Shown: in pieces, positions 1 through 13,168 of the stretch
Layout of the letters: each line of letters begins with the position of its first letter
Position numbering within the stretch: the first letter of the stretch is position 1
From: Axinella damicornis
Taxonomy: Eukaryota > Porifera > Demospongiae > Axinellida > Axinellidae
DNA: 64,000 nucleotides
Reading direction: 5' to 3'
NCBI GenBank assembly: GCA_963931865.1
Contig: OZ007512.1
Span: 10,859,160 to 10,923,159, forward strand
Made by a program: the position numbers and the translations under genes
The notes under the pieces: generated by a model
Told to the model about the DNA's origin: nothing
The model's database searches: none
What the model saw: only the letters and a program-made list of their open reading frames with translations

Positions 1-99
1 TCAGACAGGGCAGAAAAGGAAGGACACTGTTTGAGGGGAGGAGGGTAGTCTTCAAGACACACACGTGTCTTTCAGGCTAGGGAGGAGGGAGTGTGTGAG

Positions 100-1040
100 G
101 AGAGGAGGTACGTAGTGTGTGAAGGGAGGAGGGTGAGGAGGGAGAATGTGAGGGGCAGAGCATGTATGAGTGGAGGAGGGAGTGTGTGTGGGAGGAGGGA
201 GTGTGTGAGGAGGAGTGTGTGAGGGGAGGAGGCAGTGTGTGGGGGAGAGGGAGTGTGTGAGGGGAGGGAGTAAGTGAGGGGAGGAGGGAGGGGTGTGAGA
301 AGAGGAGGTAGTGTGTGGGGGGAGAGGGAGTGTGTGAGGGGAGGAGGGAGTGTGTGAGGGCAGAGAGTGTGTGGGGAGAGAGGGAGTGTGTGAGGGGAGG
401 AGGGAGTGTGTGAGGGCAGAGAGTGTGTGAGGGGAGAGGGAGTGTGTGAGGGGAGGAGGGAGTGTGTGAGGGCAGAGTGTGTGAGGGGAGAGGGAGTGTG
501 TGAGGGGAGGAGGGAGTGTGTGAGGTCAGAGAGTGTGTGGGGGGAGAGGGAGTGTGTGAGGGGAGGGAGTAAGTGAGGGGAGGAGGGAGGGGTGTGAGAA
601 GAGGAGGTAGTGTGTGGGGGGAGAGGAGTGTGTGAGGGGAGGAGGGAGTGTGTGAGGGCAGAGAGTGTGTGGGGAGAGAGGGAGTGTGTGAGGGGAGGAG
701 GGAGTGTGTGAGGGCAGAGAGTGTGTGAGGGGAGAGGGAGTGTGTGAGGGGAGGAGGGAGTGTGTGAGGGCAGAGAGTGTGTGAGGGGAGAGGGAGTGTG
801 TGAGGGGAGGAGGGAGTGTGTGAGGGCAGAGAGTGTGTGAGGGGAGAGGGAGTGTGTGAGGGGAGGAGGGAGTGTGTGAGGGGAGGAGGGAGTGTGTGAG
901 GGCAGAGAGTGTGTGGGGGGAGAGAGAGTGTGTGAAGGGAGGAGGGAGTGTGTGAGGGCAGATAGTGTGTGGGGGGAGAGGGAGTGTGTGAGGGGAGGAG
1001 GGAGTGTGAGGAGGCAATGTGTGAGGGGGAAGGAGGGATG
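100..1040. repeat. Purine-rich minisatellite (about 20-bp units)
   Basis: Tandem array of units such as gtgtgtgaggggaggaggga, alternating with a variant carrying gggcagaga. The + strand is almost only G, A and T, so the array has strong purine/pyrimidine asymmetry. Long open frames across it on the - strand (Ser/His/Thr/Leu/Pro only) come from the repeat and are not genes. It lies about 130 bases upstream of the first ankyrin exon of gene A, so it probably sits in an intron of that gene. Confidence 0.95.
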
Positions 1041-1171
1041 AAAAACTGTATAGAGGATATCTCAGAACAAATTTGGATTTCAGTACTCACTCGGAATGTG
1101 CAGATTGGCAGATTCTAGCCACTTCACTTCAGGCGATATTCATCATGATTGTGTTCCTCTTCTCTGTTCAG

Positions 1172-2951
1172 GAGGGGCTGACTGCACTGATGGTTGCGGT
1201 GACCAACTCCAACCTGGAGCTAGTTGGACTCCTCATATCCCACGGTGCTGACGTCAACTGTTCACGGGTACGTTGCAGGGGAAGAGTGGAGAGAGTCAGA
1301 CTAAGTCTTACGTACGTATCTTCACACTACATAAAATGTTTCCGGAACTCAACCGAATGTCGGGCCACAAACGTAGCTCTGCTATATAAACCTAAGCAAC
1401 CTCTGGAAGAGCTAGCCAAACTCCATGGGGGTGTATGTACGTATGTACAAACTCAAGCTTTCTTCACAAGAACTCTTCCACCTCTTTGAAGGTAATCTTC
1501 CAAAGAATCCTTCTGATTCTCTGAAGAATATTCCTTAAAATTTGCAGCAAAGCTGCCCGCAAATTTTCTTTCAGAAGAGCGTCCCGAATGACGGCAGCAT
1601 CGAAAGACATAAACCATACTGTTGCAAGAGGAAACTGCTTCCATAAGGTTCTTTATATGATCAGCTATTTTCAGCCTTCAGCCAAGCTCATCAACTCACT
1701 GTGAAAGAGATTTTAACCTGAGAAGCGATTAGTTGCTTCCTAGTAAAATATCGACGGTAAGTTTTGGTCCACCATGATGCGTTGATGGACCCTGCCCATG
1801 GGGAGTGGCCCCTTTGAATGTTAACCTCATGACATTGATGGAGGTGAAAAGTACGTATTCTCTCCTCATTAGATTTTGTGTCTGTATTGAAAATATTTTC
1901 AGGTAAGCAAGTTTGATCTTGCTGGAAGTGAAATGCCGATGGAAATGACACCGTTGGCTGACGCTTCTGCCCGTGGAAGGCTCGAGATCGTACAAGTACT
2001 GGTTGAGAACAAGGCTGAAGTGAATTCCGTTAGCGAGGTGAGCCTAGCAATGAAGGTACAAATGTACTCTTAGTTTGGTCTGAACTAACGTACGGCATGA
2101 CATCATTTGTGCAATGAGGGTATTCTGAAGCAATTCAGTTCATGCCTCCAGTCCTGTGCTGTAACGTATTTTGTGTCCCACGTCCATTTAAAGTCTCATG
2201 TCTGGAGTCCATATACTGTTTGAAGCGGCCTCCTGTCCAGAAATGCTGGTCCCATGACGACCACTGTTAACACACCATGAGCTGTAGCTATGTATTTCTT
2301 TGCTCTCTGTTTGCAGAGAGCCTTTCCTCCCATTGCGTTTGCTGTTCTCGGAGGACACACCAATGTGGTGGAGTACTTGCTCAAGCAGAATGACTTGGAT
2401 GCAAGCCTGAACGGGGTAAGCAAAATGTTTGTGTAATACGTACGTGCACGTGATGTGTCTACAATAATTATGTGCCCATCTCACCGAAATCCTTGCTGCA
2501 TAGCACTGCTGTGTGATGCATATCTATTGATATTTGGTAGCCATTTCCATAGCAACAGTTTCTTCCTTTCTTGTTATTGCAATGTGTGAAGGCACGAAGA
2601 CCTTATTGGTCAGTATAGGGTGACTATATATGACAGGCCATCAGTAAATCCCCTTCAATTTTTGTGGTGACTGTTTTTGTTTTGTTGAAGCAATGTAATG
2701 TATTCCTCTTCTTTTCCTCTTCAGCTTTCACAGCCCTTTGTGCTCGCCGTCAAATCTCAGAATCGTGAATGTGCTGACTTGCTCGTTGCTAGATACAGAG
2801 GCATTGTAAGTGTCCACAAGGTTGCATGAGAGGCTTGTTGGAACTTTCACTAGGGAATTGGTTTGTGTCTCCACAGGACCGACTGCTTGAAGATGCTACA
2901 CAGAACAGCATGCACGAGCTGGTGGAACACATTCAGCTGTACAGGCAAATG
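1172..2951 (+). CDS. Gene A ankyrin-repeat exons
   Basis: Five phase-0 exons. The exon at 1172-1267 is a clean ankyrin repeat (GLTALMVAV, then LLISHGADVN). 1903-2037 is a repeat with a 12-residue N-terminal extension (TPLADASARGRLEIVQVL). 2317-2415 reads PPIAFAVLGGHTNVVEYLL. 2725-2805 and 2877-2951 are shorter, degenerate helical repeats. The one-repeat-per-exon design is typical of ankyrin genes. Each exon has a counterpart of similar length in gene B (34909, 35073, 35269, 35428 and 35575). More repeats probably lie left of the window. Confidence 0.85.
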
Positions 2952-3217
2952 GTGAGGGATATTTGTTGGTCAGTCATTCCAATCTCATACTCGAAAGTTG
3001 CTGACAAACACTCACTGAGGAAGAGGCATAACTCTCGACGATAATCATAAAACGCCCAAGCTGGGGAGGAGCCTGGGAACGAGGCTATCCATACGTACAT
3101 AGTGAACACACTGTACTATTGTATTGTGCTAATGAGCCGCAGAGCCTGATGATCAATTAAGGCTTGTTGCCATATACCTGGCGGGACATAAACTTTATCT
3201 ATCTACCTATCTGTCTT

Positions 3218-3248
<31 letters not shown>

Positions 3249-6200
3249 TTCTATACCCATATCTCTTGTGGATGTGTACAGTGTACACATGTAAACACAT
3301 CGACTGTACTCCAGCCAGTCTATCACAATTTAAACAAGCAAGACCTGGCTGTTACTTACTTTTGAATCCTTGCCTCCATAATTCATGCCATAGGACTCCA
3401 ATGTACAGGCCGCTCCTGTTCAGCAGCAGGACAGTCCAACTCCTCCACCTCCGCAACAGCAACAGTTACCGCAGCAACAGTTACCGCAGCAACAGTTACC
3501 ACAGCAACAGTTACCGCAGCAACAGTTACCACAGCAACAGTTACCACAGGAACAGTTACCACAGCAACAGTTACCACAGCAACGGTTACCTCAGCAACGG
3601 CTACCACAGCAGTGGCTGCCTCAGCAGCAGCCACCGCAGGCTGCAACAATCCTTTCTCCTCAAGATGAGCCGCTGAATGACTTTTCCGATGAAGCTCTCA
3701 GTCAGTTTGAACAACCATTACAACAGTTGGGAATGCAAGGACAAACACAACCTCAACCACAAACTGTGCTATACAATTTTGAAGAAATGCCTACAGCTGG
3801 TGATGAAAGAACTAGCGTGCATGTCCCAATCCCATGGCAACAGACTCCAGCTGAATCCCAGACACAGCGACCCTCACTCAACCCAGCTTCCCAGGGGACG
3901 CCTCAACAAGCGGACTTTGTCCAGAAACCTCAACCGAAAGATCTGCCACAGCTCCCTCGTACTGAGAGCACCTCACTGCAAGCCGGTGTACAGCGTGGGC
4001 CACCCATGTCCCTGCGACAAGCTGCCGACGTCGCTCAGACGCAGATGGGTAATGGAGCTGTACCTGGAGGGGATGAAAACAATGGCCAAGAAGTAAGTAT
4101 GAAGCCTCTGATACCTAGGGACACACGATATGACTTTCTACAAAGGACGATTTTCAAGTTGCCAATTAATTCCTTTCCCTACACATGTAGTTCTAATACC
4201 TTCGAAACGACCCTCTCTCCTGAATTTATAGTTCCCACCAATAGTGTCCTCATTGTAGAGAGGTCCACTGTAATTGCTACGTATGGTGTTTCAATATTGT
4301 TAGGCCGTACCAAGACTAGGTTATTGGATCCTCTGTGCTTGCTGTTCGGAGCCACGTCCAATCATTCACTTGAGATTATGTACCAGGCTCTCACAGATTT
4401 TTCACTGCAAGTGACACAACATTGGGCAGGGCCTGGGAACACAGTGGGAATTAGAATTTGAACCAACTAGTTGTTTATTTTCATGAGCTTAGAGCTGTAG
4501 TGGACAGATATATTGTTGTATTTCTTTCAGGTGGACAAGAGCTTGTTTGAACCCCGACCAAGATCTCCACCCCCTGCAGAGTCTCCCAACCCTCAGCCCC
4601 ATCCTGCTCCTCTGCCAGTGGCGGTGAGTGGGTGGGTGGGTGAGTGAGTGAGTGAGTGGGTGGTGGGTGGGTGGGCTGGCTTAGTCAGGGCTAGTGTGGA
4701 GCCCCCCCACACCGCTTTGATCTGGAGAGTGTCAACCTACGAGTCAAGTGCTTAATGCTGAGATTTGAATTTTATATTTGGCTGCCTTCGGCTGCACAAT
4801 ATGCCCTTGGTATGCTTCAGATGCTACCATTCATATCCTATGTAGAAATATATATGTCTGTATGTACGTATAGTTGCTTGATACTACATATGGATTAGGT
4901 CACTGTTGTATAATAATATTATGCATACATTCGCTACCTACACATTAGCTCCAGGCACCAGACCTATCACAGCACAGTATGGTTGAGATACTCCACGAGT
5001 TTGCTCAGATCTGCATTTCAGCTGCTGTTAGACACAGAGGCGTAAGTTCATATGGTGATTATGGATATTTAGGTGACTTGTAGCCCTAATCGTGACCCAT
5101 CATAGGTGCAAGCTGCAGTAGAGCAGGCACTTCCGTGAAGTAGCATCATTCCCATCCCGTTCCGACCTCGATCTAGTCTTTGATCACACAAATATGGTGG
5201 GAGAAAGGCTGGAGATCTGGTCACACATGTACACCCATGGGAGGTGCATGGTGCCCAAACGTAATAATTCCCATTTTGCATGAACCCATCCCTAGCATCA
5301 TGAACAATGAACGGTACTGATTGGCCGCTTACGAATGCTCTGACCTTCAGCACTCGGACGGGCGTTACAATAAAGGGCTTTGAGATTCTTCATCAGGCAC
5401 CACCTACCATCTGTCTTCTGCCTGACATCACCACACATGACCACATCTCCCAGGCTTTCCCCCTCCGTATTTGTATACTGCAAGTGATCAAAATGGCCTG
5501 GGAACGATGCTGTCTGAGAACTACATGCGCATAATCAAGATTAATTTCTCTGTCCCATTTCCTCTCAATCCCGCAGCATGAGTGGCTGATTGACAAGGCA
5601 GCAAGAACAGACTACAGTCACCTTCTGCAGTTCTTTATGCAGTACTTTGAAAACTCAGCTGTAAGCGAGACCTGCTTCATCTATATATATATATGTATGT
5701 ATGTGCTCAGATATTTACCACCTCACTACAACTCTCATCACTGAGTAAGATTTTAAACTGTATGTGTTAATGGTGGGACGGGACTAGTGGCGTACATACC
5801 CTAGTACTTGCTTGACCTGGATCTCGGGTTAATGTGGGAAGCAGGGCTCTATGATGATCTTCGCCAGACGCACTATCGCACAAGGCTAGACTGTTGGTGT
5901 GTTGCAGTAAGGAGGTTTACGCCAGACTCATGTAGACACAGAGCTAGCACTCATGATACTGCTGATCAGAGAACTGTTGTTCTCTGAGCTAACGTGAATG
6001 TCACAAGTGCGGTGAGACTTCAGCACGGGTGTTGGACTCATGTGGACGCGTTACGTGAACTATTTGTTTACTACAGCACATCAGAGGTCAAAGTCCACTC
6101 CTCATGTCAGCCTGGGCAGAACCCTGCCATAGGTATGAGGCTACTGCTTCAGCTGCTACCTTTCCTCAGGGACCCAAACACGGCAGTTGTGCATCCTTGT

Positions 6201-9200
6201 GACCTATAAGTAGCCATCCAGATGTGCTGTGTACAAACATAATTATGTTATGAATTTGTTGCTTTTACATTTCGTAGGAGTTTGCTCGTGATGGTAATCT
6301 TGTTGCTGAGTTCATTGGTGGAGCCCCCTCCCCGCTCAACTTCCTGCTGTCAGGGTGTCATGTGACCAGGGTGAGTGGTTGAAATGATTAACTCCCTCCC
6401 CACTCAAAGTCCTGTTGTTGGGGTGTCAGGGTGAGTGGAGCCCCCTCTCCTCTCAACAACTTCTTATTGGTGTGAGTGGTTATGATAATTAACCCCCTCC
6501 CCACTCAACTTCCTGTTGTTGGGGTGTCATGTGACCATGGTGAGTGGTTATAATCTTCATTGGTAAGAGCCCCCTACCCACTCAATTTCTTGTTGTCCAG
6601 GTGTCATGTGACCAGGGTGAGTGGTTATCATATCATTGGTGGTGCTAATAGCAATAGCAATTTTTTTTTCGGCACAATCACAGCCAGCTGACGAAGGTGC
6701 TGTGTGCCCTAGTGTGTCTGCACGAGAGCTAGTGTTGTGCGATGTCACCTTATCTACAGGAGAGTATGGTCCCTACTGTAAGCTGGCGGCGCGATTCTTT
6801 AACTTACACGCAAGGAGCGATAGTGTCCATTTTGCTGTGGGCCTCGTGATGGGAGAGGTGGTAGTAGGCCACATCCCTCGAGAGTTGTCATGTAAGAGTT
6901 AGCTATCCAGGGTAGCTTTGGAGAGTGTGGGGTGCTAGCACTTCTGCACACTCTGTCATAGTGTCTTGCTAACTTGCGAAAACAAATTGACATGTCAGCA
7001 ATTTTGACACGTGTATCAAGCATGTAATTAGTGTGAGAAGAAAGTACGTATGTGCTTCTACATGTGTACATGTACTTGCCAATTTTGGCCAAAAATGACT
7101 GATGAAAATGGACCAATGAACCAAAATTGGTATTGGAAAGGAACGTTGCGCTAGGTATATGCCTGAGATATAAAGCTGGGAATTGCGCCATTGCGTTCAG
7201 CATAAAAGTAGCTTTCAAATGATGTCCTTAAAATGAATTTTAATTTTGGTCACATTTTTGTCAAAAATCGCACTCGACCAAAGGCTATAATCCATGGTTT
7301 TTCGTGATTTGGGTCAAAATTTAACCTACAGCAAAATGGACATCATTTGAAAGCTCTTTTCATGCTGATCACAATGGTGCGAATCCCAGCTTCATATCTC
7401 CTTCCTAGTCCAAGATACTTAGCATAGTACCTAGCTCAAACGTTTGACCAAATGCCATATTATATCCATTGTCATGAAAGACGTATTGAATGAGGTATGA
7501 AGCTTGGTATTGTGCCATTGAGATCCACATACACGTTGTATCGCATGATTTCATTGGCCAATCAGATCAGCAGTATTAAACAAACTGAAACCGTGGATTG
7601 GAGACTGCTGTAAAAAATGGATTTTTGTGTTGTTGTCAATATCAGCAGCCTGGTGTTTTCCAACCACTCCGGATGTGACGTCACCACCTATGTGTGGGAT
7701 AGTACTGAACTCTGATCTCATTAAAAGCACTTAGACTAAACAAGCTGTTATTGAGTTACTGGGTAAGTGAACCTGGTAAGTGAACCTGATAAGTGAACCT
7801 GAAAATCGGTTAGTAGGGATTGTCCCAGGGAATGTCCCACAGCTACATTGTAGTCTCCACCACAAATATTGGACAGTTGTACCTGCACATCCGCGTGGTT
7901 ACCACACGGCGTGGTTACCACACGGCGTGGTTACCACACGGCCGTGATCGCTGTTGTTCACTAACGCTTACATGCCAAAACTCACTATGCTGGCAAAGTT
8001 GTAAGTGCTGTTATAATTTCGTGTCTTCCCTTTCAGGTCGCCGTTGCTAGCGATCGACTGAGCGTGGTTGCCACGTGGCATGTGTGTTAATTGGGAATAA
8101 CTGCGATACTTAGCTTGCGCTACGGCTAGTCGCAGCCGGCATTGCAACGGCTACCAGGAGTGTGGTTGCCCCTCGAAGCACTTGCAGTAAATGAATGTGC
8201 TCCTTGAGGTACCACACTTGTTGCGCGTATGTGGACGGGGTGTGGACTACTTACACCACCCCACCCCACGTTGGGGATTAAACAGGGAAGGGATTACGCT
8301 TAACCCTCTCACCAGATCTTCTGATCTAGTTCCGACTTACGTAATATTGGCTCCATCCCTGGCTACATGCTTGCACCATACACCAAGACACAAACAAGGA
8401 GCGTGGGCTAAGAATTACAGTTTCAATTTTGTTTTCCACAGGCTGATTTTGAGAGTGTGTTGAATGACATTGGAAGGCCAGAGTTTCCTGATCAGCTGAT
8501 GATGGCACTGCACCAGGTCAGCATGAAAGAACACATGATGACATCATTCCACTGCTATGATGATGACATCATCATCATTCCACTGCTATGATGATGACAT
8601 CATCATCATTCCACTGCTATGACGACGACATCATCATGCACTCTTGAGAATACCCATGACCACTCTATTGCAACTTGAAAACCTCTGGGGCAAGTTTCTT
8701 GTAAAGTGCATGTTCACAACCTCTAAAGTCATGTTCACAACTTCAAACGTCACTTGCACGCATGAGAACCGGAAAGCTGCATCAAATTGTCGAGGCCTTA
8801 TAACTTCCTATGCATATATGACATGACACACACTACACATACCTTATAAGTTGCTTGCAACAGCTGCATAACTTTGCACTATGTGCAATCATATAATTGT
8901 GGATTTTACAGTTAGCTACTCAGCTAGTGACGAGGGCAACTATTGGTAAGGCCACTCTGTTTGAGCCAAGTTTAATGAATACCTATGCATATTTTCATAA
9001 TGGTGATTTCTTTGTCACAGTTCCCAGACAGTGGACATCTGCCCTGGACTGGTAAGTACACTATTATAACTCTGCAATTCAGAGTTGTATTCCTTGACCT
9101 TTGACCTTTCCAGTTTATTTCATGTCACTAGCAACCAAATGCAGCAGACTTGAAAGAAAAATTTAGAGCAGCCTACGTATGTAGCGTAATCCACCGCAAG

Positions 9201-12200
9201 TAACATAGACCCACTCATACTCAACACCTGTGGTACACGTCTTTAAAATTGTTGCTGAGATTCTGAAGGTTTTTCTGACATGTGTTTGTGGTGCAGCTAA
9301 ATACCAGAAGGCTTCTTCTGAGAATCAGAAGTTTTCTTCTGAAGTTCTGAAGATGCGGAAAGCTTCTTTTGAAGAGCACTGGCTTTGTAGGTACCTACAA
9401 GCTTCCGAAAAACAGTGCAGCGTTGCTTATGGATCTTCCTGAGGTTCTTTTAGGCCCCCTTGTTTTACTGCATTTCTGGAGGTGCATTTGTAATGGACAC
9501 CTGGATCAGCGACAGAAAGGTTTAAGGACGCATACCCTATTTAGATGATATCATTTCGTCCGATTTGTGGGTTTATTTCTCTTAAAAATTATACAGCGTG
9601 CATTAATACACACATTAAGATTGCAACTCATTCATATACTTGTTGCATAAATTATTCCTCACAGCCTCTGGTGTGATGCAACTCATTCATATACATAATC
9701 CTGTACCTCTCACAGCCTCAGGTGTGATGGATGCTCTCTTCAACCAGCACTTCTCAATTGGATCACGTTTTCCCGACCCTAGTGACCTCAGGTCGTCCAG
9801 CCCACCACCGCCCCAGCCAGTCCACCAGCACCAGAGGTCAACACTACCCTTCCCAGAAACTGGAGGTATAATATTATTCGTACGCACGTACATAGTGTAT
9901 GGGCCTTCCTTTGTGGTATATGTCTTTATAGTCCTGTTCCCAGACCGTTAATCCAGCCCAGCGCATGTATTGCTTCCAGTATAATGCGCGGTACTAAAAG
10001 CGATCTGTGCTGGGCCTGGGACTGAGACTAACGTCTCTATAAATGACACTGCACTTTGTAAACCACTTACGCTACTTCACTACATCTGTGCGGAGCAGCA
10101 GCTGAAGCAGACGCAATCGGGGAGCAGCAGCTCTGCACAGAGAGCTGTCCAGTGCCGGATTACTCACATAGGCGAACGAGGGGGAAGTACTTATAGTCTA
10201 AATAGTTGTCTCTTCTCATCTCTAACACAGGCCACAGACTTGGGCGTGGTGTGGACGAAAAGCCAACTGACCCAACCCCACACCCAGTTGTTTCTCAGCA
10301 GGCGCATGGTACCACTGGCTCTCAAACCTCAGGCTCTTCTCCACAAGCACCCATGAGCAACGTGATTGTTCAGGACACGCCTCTTGCTCTACCCACACCA
10401 GTTGATTTAAGCAGTTTAGGTAAGCTCAATAGAATTGGTATACATGATATTTATATTTGAGTGTTGACAATGCTAAAGGTAATCAAGGAAGCATTGATCA
10501 TATAGTAGGCATCTTTAAAATTGATGCCAATGTTCGGAACGCATTTCGACGTGCGCTTGTGGCAGAGCTTCACTGCAAGCTGGAGAGCTTCACTGCAAGC
10601 TGGAAGGCTTCTTCCAAATATGCAGAAGGCTTCTTCAGAAGAGCACTGGCTTTGTATGCACCTAAGTTTCAATAAAAAAAAAGGTGCAGCTTCGCCTGCA
10701 GAGCTGCATTAAGTCTTCCAGACATACATTTGTAATTGAAACCCGGACCAGCAACAGAAAGGTTTCCGATTTTTGGCATCAATTTTGAAGATGCGTACAT
10801 GTACCGTATGTATGTACATGTATGTATGTACGGTGTTGGGTTATTATAATAATTGACATCTGGGGAGGCCATGCACGTGACCATAACTGCATCAGCCCGT
10901 GCCAGCCTCTATTTTTGTCCATCCTGCACACCTGGAGTTTATCGTGCGTTTGCTTCATGATGATGTCATGATATCCACTTCCACCTAAGCTAACATCTTT
11001 GCAATGACATCAAGTTGTGATCCATGCTCACAAGCATGTTATTTTGTGTGCTGTTGCCAGAACACTCTGTTACTGTACGTGACTGTTTCTCCCTAAAGTG
11101 GATTGTACTGGTGACGAACTAAATGACCTGAGTGTCCTCGATGACCAAGAACCAGCACCAACTCACACATCATCCAGTGAGCATACATGCATGCAAACAT
11201 ACACTTGTACAAACATACACTCATACAACATTATGGTACGCGTCTTATAAAAATCATTGCATCCTAATGGTGTTGCTTTTCGTAACTATGTTCACTACTC
11301 ACTTATCCTTTGGTTCTCGATCCTTGCACACTTTAGGTACTAGTCTATCACTGCCATCCATACAACTCCCAGTGACATTGTCAGCACGGGTTGCCCAGGC
11401 AACCGGAGAGTGTGCCCACTCATCCCTCACCACTAAACCACAGCCATCAGATATCAATTCTGTGAAAACAGCAGCCATAGCTAAGCCATCAGTGAGCCCT
11501 ACTCTAGCAACAGGTGGACCCCGTGTATACACCAGGGCTGTTGCCTCAAACGGAAGAGCTGATTTGACAAATCCATCCCACAGTATGCCCACCTCACTAT
11601 CTCAAGAGAGGACTACAACTAGTCCACATCACATTCCTCCTTCCTCGGTGTCTCCCAGGCAGCCACCATCAACACGCCCATCATCGATGCAGCTGCCCTC
11701 CTCTCTTGGGGATGGTGGTCGGCCTCTATCCTCTCCAACTGGCGGTCGTACCACTGCACCCCACAGTCTTCCCAGTTCTCATCCGGCAGCCACTAAGGCA
11801 GCTGCTAGAGGTACAGTGGCTGTATCCCTGGCCAGCGGGATATAAGACCCATTATATCCCGTGGGAAAGGTCAGTGCTTGAGTGGAGCCGAGAAAGTGCC
11901 GAGGGCGAAGCCCGAGGCACTTCCGAGGCGGAACGAAAGCACTGGCCTTTCCCAAGGGATGTAACGGGTCTTACATCCCGCTGGCCAGGGATACAACTAA
12001 CTTATACTATGCTTAGGCTATTCTAAGGTGAGTACACTGTGTAGACATAGATACTGTGGTGTAGGCACTCACCGATCGGTGGCAGAGGCATCTGTGATAC
12101 TCGACTGAGGCGGCGGTAAAGGCACGAGTCCTTGGCTAGACTAACAAAAGCTAGCTCTTCGCCTTCTCGTGCACGCAATCGCTTACAGTATGTGTGCGCA

Positions 12201-13132
12201 GCAGCCGCAGGATATATGACACCCGTTATTGCCCGCAAGTACTGTAACCTGATTGGTTAGAATAGCCTAAGTATAGTATATATTTACCTCACTACGTATG
12301 CTGACTCTCAAAGTATGCCCACTGCCATTCAGATCTAAGGTTTGCTTAGGGAGAAGACAGTCTCTGCTTGCAGCCCCTCAGAGAGCCACTGCTATCACAT
12401 GCAGCCCCTCAGAGAGCCATTGCTATCACATGTAACAAGCTTCTTTTGACAAGCTCCAAGCTGGTGGAAAATATGAATACGTACATTGCATGTACCACAC
12501 TTTGATACTGATCTGTTGAAACAGCGCTTGCCCCGGTTCTATGTACTGGGTATTATCCGTCAAGCACAGTTTGGACAAACTGCTGTAATTGCTAATCCCC
12601 TTAGTGGATATTGCTAACTATCATTTTGTTCTTGATGCATATAGCTGTATTTATATATGGAACAGTAGCATGACTTCTTTGATACCTTTCTTGTACAGAA
12701 ACGCCGCTTCGAGTCTCAAGAAATGCTCAAAAGCTGCCTCCAACTGCCACACTCCCTGCTTCACATCCTGTCCTGGCCCAAACTCCTCCCACTAAACCCA
12801 CTTCCAAAGCAGCCTCCTCCCAGAGGCACGGAAAGGAACCACTGGCTAGACCCCCTCTGTCAATGCCAGGTAAGCTGATAGGTAGGAATGTGAGACTTCC
12901 ATAGTATAAGTGTATTCATAAGTACAAAGTGTAAGTATGTTGTTTACCTGTCAGTCAGTACACAGCACCCATTAGTACTTTCAGTTCCCATTGGTCAGTT
13001 AGCCACCCACACACTTGCACACAAACAACGCAAATTTAAAGTCATTCTCATAACACAGCACACTGCCACACAGTGCCACACACACGCACACACGCACGCA
13101 CACACACACACACGCACGCACACACACACACG

Positions 13133-13168
<36 letters not shown>

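Noticed and set aside
77..1090. 337-codon reverse-strand frame of Ser/His/Thr/Leu/Pro
   Set aside because: It is only the translation of the minisatellite; no start context, splice sites or non-repeat sequence.
4093..4461. Continuation of the Q-rich frame past the donor
   Set aside because: Kept only as possible intron retention. The strong gtaagt donor and the clear next exon make it intron.
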